NCBI GenBank assembly: GCA_946531785.1
Contig: CAMNAT010000116.1
Location: 1-6,888 of the forward strand
Source: an uncultured Oscillospiraceae bacterium
GTDB taxonomy: Bacteria; Bacillota; Clostridia; UBA1381
Reading direction: 5' to 3'
DNA: 6,888 bases
In this document: piece after piece, positions 1-5,824 of the stretch
How the letters are laid out: each line of letters opens with the position of its first letter
How positions within the stretch are numbered: position 1 is the first letter of the stretch
Made by a program: the position numbers and the translations under genes
Notes under the pieces: generated by a model
What the model was told of the DNA's origin: nothing
Seen by the model: only the letters and a program-made list of their open reading frames with translations
The model's database searches: none

Positions 1-1
1 C

Positions 2-964
2 ACCGCCCAAAACGCCGTAAGCATAACATCACCCGCGACAGAGCTTGTTACAGACGATGACCACCTTAATATCGAATGGTCCAGCGATCTATATTCATGC
101 TTTATTATAGATGTTTACGATGAAGACGGCAAAATGGCTCTCACAAAAACAGTTACTGATACCACGTCCGCCAACATAAAGAACATTGAGCCGGGAAAGT
201 ACAGCATACATGTTTATGCTATCCGCCGCGGCTCCAAAGAGATCATCAAGGCTGACAGCGAAATAAATGTCGAGGTCAGACTGCCTGAGCCGGTGATAAC
301 CGAGTACATACTTGAGGACGGCGAGAAGTTCTTCCCCGTTTATGAGGACGAAGAAATGGGGCTTGTGTACTTCTATGACGAGGATATAATCGATACAGAT
401 ATAAACGGCAAAAAGGTCAAGAGAAAAAAGATAACACAAAAGCAAGTCAAGGCTACCGATCTATACAAGCTGCTCGCAAACAGCCAGCAGAAGGTAGAAT
501 ACTTCACAGGCAGCGCAAACCACGATCTGCTTGTCGATGAAAACGGTATCAGCCTTTACAACCGCGGCATGTTCATTGAGAGCAGCTCACTTGGCAGGGC
601 GATCGTCGCAGAGGCAGAAAAATATCTCGGCATCCCCTATCTCTGGGGCGGTACAACAACTAATGGCTTTGACTGCTCAGGTCTTTGCCAGTATGTATAC
701 AGAAATCTCGGCATCAATATCAGCCGTGTTTCGCAAAGCCAGTATCTTGAAGGCGTTCCGGTATCGCGTGATGAGCTCCAGCCGGGCGATCTGGTATTCT
801 TCCAGAAGAGCGGCAATGTACACCATGTCGGCATATACGCCGGCGGCGGCATGATGATACATGCACCGCACACAGGCACAGTTATACAGTATCAGTCGAT
901 AGACACTCCGTATTACGCTTCACAATTCTGCGGAGGAAGACGAATATATCACGAGGAGGGCTGA
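2..964 (+). CDS. NlpC/P60 (C40) cell-wall hydrolase with fibronectin-like N-terminal region, 5' partial
   Basis: The reading frame is open from base 2 with no stop upstream, so the gene starts outside the window; the ATG at 134 is internal (codon 45 of the 320 visible). Visible residues about 10-95 look like a beta-rich fibronectin type III/Ig-like module (inference from the alternating pattern and the PGKYSIHVYAI segment). A charged linker of about 100 residues follows. The last ~120 residues are a clear NlpC/P60 domain: YLWGG, then FDCSGL with the nucleophile Cys at visible residue 225 (codon 674-676), HVGIY with His 275, and MIHAPH with His 287, the third catalytic position. The family cleaves peptide stems of peptidoglycan, typically the D-Glu to diamino-acid bond, outside the membrane. 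A signal peptide would be expected upstream but cannot be seen. The gene ends one base before the next ATG, so the two are probably co-transcribed. The domain call is firm; substrate and role (growth, separation or turnover) are open. Confidence 0.93.
   Translation, partial: TAQNAVSITSPATELVTDDDHLNIEWSSDLYSCFIIDVYDEDGKMALTKTVTDTTSANIKNIEPGKYSIHVYAIRRGSKEIIKADSEINVEVRLPEPVITEYILEDGEKFFPVYEDEEMGLVYFYDEDIIDTDINGKKVKRKKITQKQVKATDLYKLLANSQQKVEYFTGSANHDLLVDENGISLYNRGMFIESSSLGRAIVAEAEKYLGIPYLWGGTTTNGFDCSGLCQYVYRNLGINISRVSQSQYLEGVPVSRDELQPGDLVFFQKSGNVHHVGIYAGGGMMIHAPHTGTVIQYQSIDTPYYASQFCGGRRIYHEEG
953..960 (+). promoter_or_regulatory. Ribosome binding site for the gene at 966
   Basis: GAGGAGGG lies 5-6 bases before the ATG at 966 and inside the last codons of the NlpC/P60 gene. 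It is a near-perfect Shine-Dalgarno sequence, fixes the start of the membrane protein and suggests translation coupled to the upstream gene. Confidence 0.8.
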
Positions 965-965
965 C

Positions 966-1619
966 ATGGCAAAGACATATACGGCGACCGCTGATAGGTC
1001 AACACGCAGCAGAGCTGTTATCACGATAGCCGCGTTCATTGCGCTGGCATTGTTCTCGGTTATAATGTCGGTATATGATCTTGCTTCGGGTATGACGCTC
1101 TATGGAGTTCTGTTCGGCATCGCAGCTATAATATTCATCGTTTTGATGCTGCTCAAGATCAACTCCGTTTTCGGCACATACATAAAGCTTAAGCAGGGTG
1201 TGCTATATATGAAGAGCTGGTCAACAGACTTCATCCCCTATGATAACGGCCGCGGATTTTTCTCGGACCTGAAGCCCGCAAAAACAAAGCTTTCAAAGAT
1301 ACCCGAGATAGACATTGACTGCATACTCATAGGAACAAAAGAATTTGTCCGCCGCAACATGAGCGAGGCGGGAAAGAAATTCAACAAAGCTGTATATCCA
1401 TATGAGCACGCTCCGAGCCGCACAAGGCGTAATCTCATTGATTCTATAGATATTTTCTATCTTGAAACAATGGACGGAGATTGCTGCTTTATGAGCGTAG
1501 AGGGATATGACGAAAAAAAGATCGTTGATATAATCGCAGAGCTTTATAAGCATAATCGCGAGCTCTATGTCAAGGTAGGCAGCCGCAAGTATAAAAAGTA
1601 TTTAAAACAGATAGTATAA
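966..1619 (+). CDS. Membrane protein with two N-terminal helices and a cytoplasmic, possibly PH-like domain; function unknown
   Basis: I do not recognise this 217-residue protein by name. The ATG at 966 is preceded by GGAGGG at 955-960, inside the end of the upstream gene, which supports this start. Two hydrophobic helices lie at about residues 17-39 and 44-64, separated by a very short loop, forming a hairpin. The basic N-terminus (STRSR) and a basic C-terminus (SRKYKKYLK) suggest both ends face the cytoplasm. Residues ~70-200 alternate short strands (YIKLKQGVLYMKSW, IDCILIG, DIFYLETMDGDCCFMSV) and end in a helix (EKKIVDIIAELYKHN). This arrangement resembles bacterial PH-like membrane proteins, but that is a fold guess without a diagnostic motif. 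It follows the NlpC/P60 gene with one base between, so the two are likely translated from one message, and it ends at a strong terminator. A link to cell-wall enzyme control is possible but unproven. Confidence 0.85.
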   Translation: MAKTYTATADRSTRSRAVITIAAFIALALFSVIMSVYDLASGMTLYGVLFGIAAIIFIVLMLLKINSVFGTYIKLKQGVLYMKSWSTDFIPYDNGRGFFSDLKPAKTKLSKIPEIDIDCILIGTKEFVRRNMSEAGKKFNKAVYPYEHAPSRTRRNLIDSIDIFYLETMDGDCCFMSVEGYDEKKIVDIIAELYKHNRELYVKVGSRKYKKYLKQIV

Positions 1620-1621
1620 CA

Positions 1622-1653
1622 AAAAAAGCTGTGGATGCTTCCACAGCTTTTTT
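1622..1653. terminator. Bidirectional intrinsic terminator between convergent genes
   Basis: The core arms GCTGTGGA (1628-1635) and TCCACAGC (1640-1647) pair perfectly around a four-base loop. The stem is flanked by seven A (1621-1627) on the left and six T (1648-1653) on the right, so each strand reads as GC-rich hairpin plus U-run, with up to 14 pairs in all. It starts three bases after the plus-strand stop at 1619 and lies just past the minus-strand stop at 1658, so it can end both convergent transcription units. Confidence 0.92.
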
Positions 1654-1657
1654 GTTA

Positions 1658-3049
1658 TCACTTTAAGTATTCTCCGAGATATGCTTTTGTGTTTTCGACC
1701 ATTTCATCAAACAGCTTTTTAGCATCATCCCAGCCTATCGTTGTTACAAGCGGATCACATATGAACGCATTAAACGCCTTATCGAGATCACGCTCATAGC
1801 ATGCATCAGATATTATCTGCTGCTCGGCAGATACACGGCTGACGAGCGGATATATCTCCTCAGGTATCGCTCCGGCAAATACCGGCTCAACGGAATCTGC
1901 GGAGAACCTTGCATTCGTCTCCACCACCGCACCCATGGGAAGATTCGGTATCTGACCCTTATTGGGAATATTCACATTCGTGACCATATCCTCGAGCCCG
2001 AGCAGCGCGCGCATCTGGCGCACACCCTCCTCGCCCGTTTCGTTGATCTCAAACTTCTTCTTGCCATCATAAAGCTCCTGACTCTTTTCAAGACGCTTTA
2101 CAAGATCATCCTTACGCCACTTTACGGATGTAAGACCAAACTTCCATTCTGAAACCGTTTCAGGATCCTTCAAAAACCAGTTGCCGGGGCAGAATTCAGC
2201 AAGATGTCGATCGCCGGCTGCGGCAATATAGCCAAAGCGCAGGAACAGATTCATCTTTACCTTTTCTGCGGATATGAATGAATTATTCATCCAGTTTGTA
2301 TCCGCCTGCGCCTCGCAGCCGTCCTTGTGCTTCTCGCAGAATTCGCGGTATACAGGATAAAGATCGTACTCGCGATAGTTCGCCTTCGTGATCCATGTGA
2401 AATGGTTCACGCCCAGAACATTTATCTTTATCTCACTTCTTTCGGGCTTTTCTATGCCGAGGATCTCAGCCGCCGCTTCTGCTAAGAACTTCTGCGTTCC
2501 GAACACCTCATGGCAGCAACCAAACGCCTTTATCTCAGGGAATGCACGATACAGCCCCTGCATACATACGGTCATCGGATTTGTATAGTTTATCACCCAT
2601 GCGTCAGGACAGCATTCCTTGACCGCCTTTGCGATGACCTCAAGCATCGGTATAGTTCTCAATGCGCGGATTATGCCTCCCGGACCCGCCGTATCTCCGA
2701 CAGACTGGTATATCCCGTACTTCTCAGGCGTATGTACATCCGACTCCATCTCATCGAAAGTTCCCGGCAGGATCGAGATGACCACAAAATCCGCACCATT
2801 AAGAGCCTCCTCCAGCGTGTCTACCGCCTTGTAATTCCACGGTGACTTGCAATCCTCCAGCTCCTTTATACCGTTGCCGATCACTTCATTATAATGTGCC
2901 GCCTTATGATCTATATCATAGAGATACACTGTACCGCAAATATCATCCACACGCGCCAAATCGGACATAAGCCCCCACGCCCAACCGCGCGAGCCCCCTC
3001 CGACATACGCTATTCTGATATCGTCTACCCTATTTCCATGATGTTTCAT
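1658..3049 (-). CDS. lplD: Alpha-galacturonidase, glycoside hydrolase family 4 (LplD type)
   Basis: The product is a 463-residue NAD- and metal-dependent GH4 enzyme, expected in the cytoplasm, that releases galacturonic acid from alpha-linked oligosaccharides derived from pectin or rhamnogalacturonan. Numbered from the chosen start: the Rossmann nucleotide loop VGGGSRGWAWG is at 16-26, YQSVGDTAGPGG at ~114-125, NYTNP at 154-158, CHEV at 179-182 within GCCHEVFG, and GVNHFTW around His 216. Cys 179 and His 216 are the expected metal ligands. CHEV marks the alpha-galacturonidase clade and separates it from alpha-glucosidase, alpha-galactosidase and phospho-glycosidase clades; as I recall it, B. 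subtilis LplD matches along most of its length, including the AAGDRHLAEF segment. The ATG at 3049 overlaps the trmB stop as ATGA and has GGAGGG seven bases upstream. The in-frame ATG at 3064 would give five more residues, but it overlaps that ribosome binding site. The gene is last in its operon. No sugar transporter or regulator is visible nearby. Confidence 0.93.
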   Translation of the reverse strand: MKHHGNRVDDIRIAYVGGGSRGWAWGLMSDLARVDDICGTVYLYDIDHKAAHYNEVIGNGIKELEDCKSPWNYKAVDTLEEALNGADFVVISILPGTFDEMESDVHTPEKYGIYQSVGDTAGPGGIIRALRTIPMLEVIAKAVKECCPDAWVINYTNPMTVCMQGLYRAFPEIKAFGCCHEVFGTQKFLAEAAAEILGIEKPERSEIKINVLGVNHFTWITKANYREYDLYPVYREFCEKHKDGCEAQADTNWMNNSFISAEKVKMNLFLRFGYIAAAGDRHLAEFCPGNWFLKDPETVSEWKFGLTSVKWRKDDLVKRLEKSQELYDGKKKFEINETGEEGVRQMRALLGLEDMVTNVNIPNKGQIPNLPMGAVVETNARFSADSVEPVFAGAIPEEIYPLVSRVSAEQQIISDACYERDLDKAFNAFICDPLVTTIGWDDAKKLFDEMVENTKAYLGEYLK

Positions 3050-3702
3050 CTTTCGTCCCTCCATCCAAGATTTACGGCTTCAAGCCTATATATAGGTTGA
3101 CCAAGGTCAACAAATTTCTGTTCATATTCTGTTACTACATTTCCCTCAAACTTAGAATTATGCAGATCGAGAGTAATGTTTTCAAGCTTAAAATTTTCAG
3201 CAGCGAACGAGTTGAGCGAAAACTCGAACAGCTTCATATTGTCTGTTTTAAACCAGATATAATCACCCTCGTTAAGAACATTTTTATATCTGTCAAGAAA
3301 GTTTTTGTGTGTGAGCCGCCGTTTTGCCTGTCTGCTCTTTTTCCACGGATCGGAAAAGTTCAGATATATCCGGCAGATCTCACCCTTTTCAAAAAAGTCC
3401 TCTATCCTTTCAGCATCCATATCCATGAATCTGACATTTGTAAGCTCCTCACGCATAGCCCGCTCCATTGCCATCACGATAACATCCTCGACCTTTTCTA
3501 TTGCAATAAAATTTATGTCGGGATACATCCTTGCCATGCCTGTGACAAAAGCGCCCTTGCCGCAGCCGATCTCTATATGGATAGGATTATCATTGCCGAA
3601 TACATCGTGCCATTTACCCTTGAAGCTCTCCGGCTCTGTTATATGCAGACTTGCACAGCGCTCTATACGCGCGGCGCAATTCTTCTTTTTACGCATTCTC
3701 AT
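3046..3702 (-). CDS. trmB: tRNA (guanine-N7-)-methyltransferase TrmB
   Basis: This 218-residue, family-length SAM enzyme makes m7G at position 46 in the variable loop of tRNAs in the cytoplasm. The SAM-binding motif I is IEIGCGKGAF (about 43-52), with the acidic ribose-binding residue in AIEK (Glu 69). The family signature NFSDPWKKSRQAKRRL spans about 115-130, FKTDN is at 151-155 and the C-terminal TEYEQKF is at 191-197; the last two are characteristic of TrmB. In the signature, the residue that is usually His (as in KxRHxKRRL) is Gln 125, a small departure. The ATG at 3702 overlaps the coaBC stop by four bases (ATGA), and GGAGAG lies eight bases upstream, which favours it over the ATG at 3696. 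Its own stop overlaps the lplD start in the same way, so translation of coaBC, trmB and lplD is probably coupled. The identification is firm. Confidence 0.97.
   Translation of the reverse strand: MRMRKKKNCAARIERCASLHITEPESFKGKWHDVFGNDNPIHIEIGCGKGAFVTGMARMYPDINFIAIEKVEDVIVMAMERAMREELTNVRFMDMDAERIEDFFEKGEICRIYLNFSDPWKKSRQAKRRLTHKNFLDRYKNVLNEGDYIWFKTDNMKLFEFSLNSFAAENFKLENITLDLHNSKFEGNVVTEYEQKFVDLGQPIYRLEAVNLGWRDER
3057..3062 (-). promoter_or_regulatory. Ribosome binding site that sets the lplD start at 3049
   Basis: On the minus strand GGAGGG is followed by the seven-base spacer ACGAAAG and then ATG at 3049. This is ideal spacing. The upstream in-frame ATG at 3064 partly overlaps this site and has no comparable site of its own at the right distance, so the 463-residue form is preferred over 468. 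Confidence 0.8.
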
Positions 3703-4883
3703 TTATCAAGCTCTCCTATGATCTTATCAAGTATTACATTTGCCGCATCAAGCTTGCTCATCTTCGGCAGTTCAGTCACCGTATCCGGAGTTATGATCGT
3801 TATTATATTCGTATCCGTACCAAAGCCCGCGCCCTCCTGACGCAGCGAATTTGCACAGATCATGTCAAGATTCTTCTTTACAAGCTTTTTCCTTGAGTTC
3901 TCCAGAACATTCTCGGTCTCCATGGAAAAGCCGCAGAGGAATGCTTTTTTATCCTCCCCCAAAGCCTTCAATATATCTTTTGTGCGGCGCAAGCTTATTG
4001 CGCTCTCCCCATCCGTCTTTTTGATCTTTTCCGTTGCAGTCTCAATAGGTGTATAATCCGCCACAGCCGCGGCCTTAATGATAATATCCGCATCATTTTC
4101 CGTCACTGCGTTATACATATCATCTGCCGTCACAACATCAATGACCTTCACAAATGGCGGCGGGGCAACATCTGTATGCGCCTTTATAAGCGTGACCTCT
4201 GCGCCTCTGTACATTGCAGCGCGGGCTATGGCTATACCCATCTTACCCGTTGAATGATTGGTTATATAACGCACCGGGTCAATAGGCTCCTGAGTAGCGC
4301 CGGCTGTTACCAGCACACGCTTGCCGGCAAGATCCTTTTCACGATATGCCTCACGCAATATGTATTCCAGAAGCAGCTCTTCATCGGGCATTCGCCCGTC
4401 ACCCATATCGCCGTTTGCTAGCATACCATGCGCCGGTGTTACGATCTCATAACCAAATCTCCTGAGCTTTTCTATATTATCCTGCACAATCGGGTTATGA
4501 TACATGTTATGATTCATAGCAGGTGCTATTATCTTTTTGCACGGACATGCCATCACAGTCGTAGTCAGCATATCGTCAGCTATCCCGTTTGCTATCTTAC
4601 CTATAACATTCGCTGATGCCGGTGCGATCATAACTACATCCGCCTGCTTCGCTATCGAAACATGCTCAACGCTGTATTCAAAGCTCCTGTCAAAGGTGTC
4701 GATGAGACATTTATTCTGCGTGAGCGTCTCAAATGTGAACGGGTTTATAAAATTCTCCGCGTTCCTTGTCATAAGCACATGCACATTTGCACCGAGCTTT
4801 TTCAGCATCCGCGCAAGATTTGCTATCTTGTACGCCGCAATAGAGCCCGTCACGCCAAGAACTATAGTTTTATTTTTAAGCAT
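3699..4883 (-). CDS. coaBC: Bifunctional CoaBC: phosphopantothenoylcysteine decarboxylase / phosphopantothenate-cysteine ligase
   Basis: The 394-residue protein carries out two consecutive steps of coenzyme A synthesis: the C-terminal CoaB domain joins cysteine to 4'-phosphopantothenate using CTP, and the N-terminal FMN-containing CoaC domain decarboxylates the product. CoaC (about 1-180) shows GVTGSIAAYK, EHVSIA with catalytic His 74 (E. coli His75), IAPASANVIGKIANG, and PAMNHNMY with Asn 124 (E. coli Asn125). The clamp reads LANGDMGDGRM, so Asn 157 sits where E. coli has Cys158; this is odd and discussed as a finding. CoaB (about 187-394) shows VLVTAGATQEPIDPVRYI, NHSTGKMG with Asn 209 (E. 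coli Asn210), AAAVADY, KIKK ending at Lys 289, GFSMETEN and KKNLDMICAN, so the ligase looks complete. The ATG at 4883 has GAGG eight bases upstream. The gap to the upstream methyltransferase is 10 bases, and the stop overlaps the trmB start. Confidence 0.97.
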   Translation of the reverse strand: MLKNKTIVLGVTGSIAAYKIANLARMLKKLGANVHVLMTRNAENFINPFTFETLTQNKCLIDTFDRSFEYSVEHVSIAKQADVVMIAPASANVIGKIANGIADDMLTTTVMACPCKKIIAPAMNHNMYHNPIVQDNIEKLRRFGYEIVTPAHGMLANGDMGDGRMPDEELLLEYILREAYREKDLAGKRVLVTAGATQEPIDPVRYITNHSTGKMGIAIARAAMYRGAEVTLIKAHTDVAPPPFVKVIDVVTADDMYNAVTENDADIIIKAAAVADYTPIETATEKIKKTDGESAISLRRTKDILKALGEDKKAFLCGFSMETENVLENSRKKLVKKNLDMICANSLRQEGAGFGTDTNIITIITPDTVTELPKMSKLDAANVILDKIIGELDK

Positions 4884-4893
4884 ATCATCATCC

Positions 4894-5760
4894 TCAAATC
4901 TTGCTCCATCTTGCGGAGATACCGCATGGCAGCACCATTCCGCTCTCTATAGGAATCCCTATTTCATCAGCTTCCATAATCCCGCCGAACTTTTTTATCG
5001 TCGTAACAGACAAGACATTTTTAAGCACTGTCGCCGAAAGGCCAGTCGTATATGAGTTTATGAGCATAAACAGCGGAGCATCCGATAAAAGCTCTGTGCA
5101 ATCCTTGACGAGTGGGAACAACGCATCCTCTATCTTCCACAGCTCCCCCGACGGGCCTCGCCCATATGACGGAGGATCCATGATTATGCCATCATATTTA
5201 TTGCCACGGCGAATCTCGCGCTTTACGAACTTGACCACATCATCAACGATATAACGCACACGCCGATCGGCAAGTCCTGATGACTCCACATTCTTCTTTG
5301 CCCATGTCACGATACCTTTTGACGCGTCAACATGGCATACCTCCGCACCTGCCGCAAGTGCGCTGACAGTCGCGCCGCCTGTATATGCAAACAGATTCAG
5401 GACCTTTATAGGTCTCCTCGCCTCGGTGATAAGCCCCGATATCCAATCCCAGTTGACAGCCTGCTCCGGGAACAAGCCCGTATGCTTGAAGCCGGTCGGA
5501 CGCACATTAAATACAAGCTCCCTGTAGCATATCTGCCATTCATCAGGTATCTGCTTGTTGAACACCTGCCAGCTGCCGCCGCCCTTGGTCGACCTGTGAT
5601 ACCATGCATCCACACGGTTCCACTTCTGTATATCGTGCTTATCGTCCCAGACCGCGATCGGATCCGGTCGACGCAAAAGGTACTTGCCCCAATACTCCAG
5701 CTTTTCACCGCCGGACGCGTCGACTATCCTGTAATCCTTCCATTTATCCGATAAAAACAT
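4894..5760 (-). CDS. Class I SAM-dependent methyltransferase, RlmI/RlmK-like (COG1092 type), target unknown
   Basis: This 288-residue protein resembles the catalytic part of the rRNA large-subunit methyltransferases RlmI and RlmK. The N-terminal ~110 residues are the beta-rich segment (YRELVFNVRPTGFKHTGLFPEQ) that precedes the Rossmann core in this family. SAM motif I is VLNLFAYTGGAT (120-131), the acidic strand-2 segment is HVDASKG (143-149), and motif IV is DPPSYGRG (195-202). The usual N-terminal PUA domain of RlmI is absent. At motif VI, where m5C enzymes such as RlmI carry TCSCSG with the catalytic Cys, this protein has INSYTTG (234-240), so it is probably not an RlmI-type m5C enzyme. 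An rRNA base is the best guess for substrate, but this is inference. The ATG at 5760 has AGAGGG about ten bases before it. It is the first gene after the gap downstream of feoB and lies ten bases before coaBC. Confidence 0.88.
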   Translation of the reverse strand: MFLSDKWKDYRIVDASGGEKLEYWGKYLLRRPDPIAVWDDKHDIQKWNRVDAWYHRSTKGGGSWQVFNKQIPDEWQICYRELVFNVRPTGFKHTGLFPEQAVNWDWISGLITEARRPIKVLNLFAYTGGATVSALAAGAEVCHVDASKGIVTWAKKNVESSGLADRRVRYIVDDVVKFVKREIRRGNKYDGIIMDPPSYGRGPSGELWKIEDALFPLVKDCTELLSDAPLFMLINSYTTGLSATVLKNVLSVTTIKKFGGIMEADEIGIPIESGMVLPCGISARWSKI

Positions 5761-5793
5761 TTATCTTCCCTCTGTATCATAATCATTACTTGT

Positions 5794-5822
5794 ATTCTAC
5801 CCCAAAGCTTTTTATTTTTAAA
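5794..5822 (-). promoter_or_regulatory. Possible sigma-A type promoter for the methyltransferase-coaBC-trmB-lplD operon
   Basis: On the minus strand, TTTAAA (5817-5822; 4 of 6 to TTGACA) is followed by a 17-base spacer and TAGAAT (5794-5799; 5 of 6 to TATAAT). It sits in the 64-base gap just past the feoB stop and about 35 bases before the ATG at 5760. The region is AT-rich, so a chance match is possible. No convincing terminator separates feoB from this operon, so read-through from feoB is an alternative. Confidence 0.4.
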
Positions 5823-5824
5823 GA

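Noticed and set aside
95..445. Minus-strand open frame within the NlpC/P60 gene
   Set aside because: It overlaps the coding frame that is open from base 2 and shows no recognisable domain or ribosome binding site.
2510..2845. Plus-strand open frame antisense to lplD
   Set aside because: It is a shadow of the conserved GH4 gene, rich in Arg, Tyr and His with no domain pattern.
3097..3840. Open frame of 247 codons on the plus strand
   Set aside because: It lies antisense across trmB and the end of coaBC, both certain genes. Its translation has no recognisable domain and an odd composition rich in Cys, Ile and Ser, and no good ribosome binding site precedes it.
5332..5754. Plus-strand open frame antisense to the methyltransferase
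   Set aside because: Its translation looks like the complement of a real gene, with many Arg, Pro and Cys, and the opposite strand carries clear SAM motifs.
5804..5822. AAAGCTTT and nearby A/T runs as a terminator after feoB
   Set aside because: Only a few AT pairs can form, with no GC-rich stem, so this is too weak to call an intrinsic terminator.
5761..5824. Riboswitch, small RNA or iron-box in the gap after feoB
   Set aside because: The gap is only 64 bases, AT-rich and lacks conserved riboswitch elements or a convincing inverted-repeat operator; only a possible promoter was kept.
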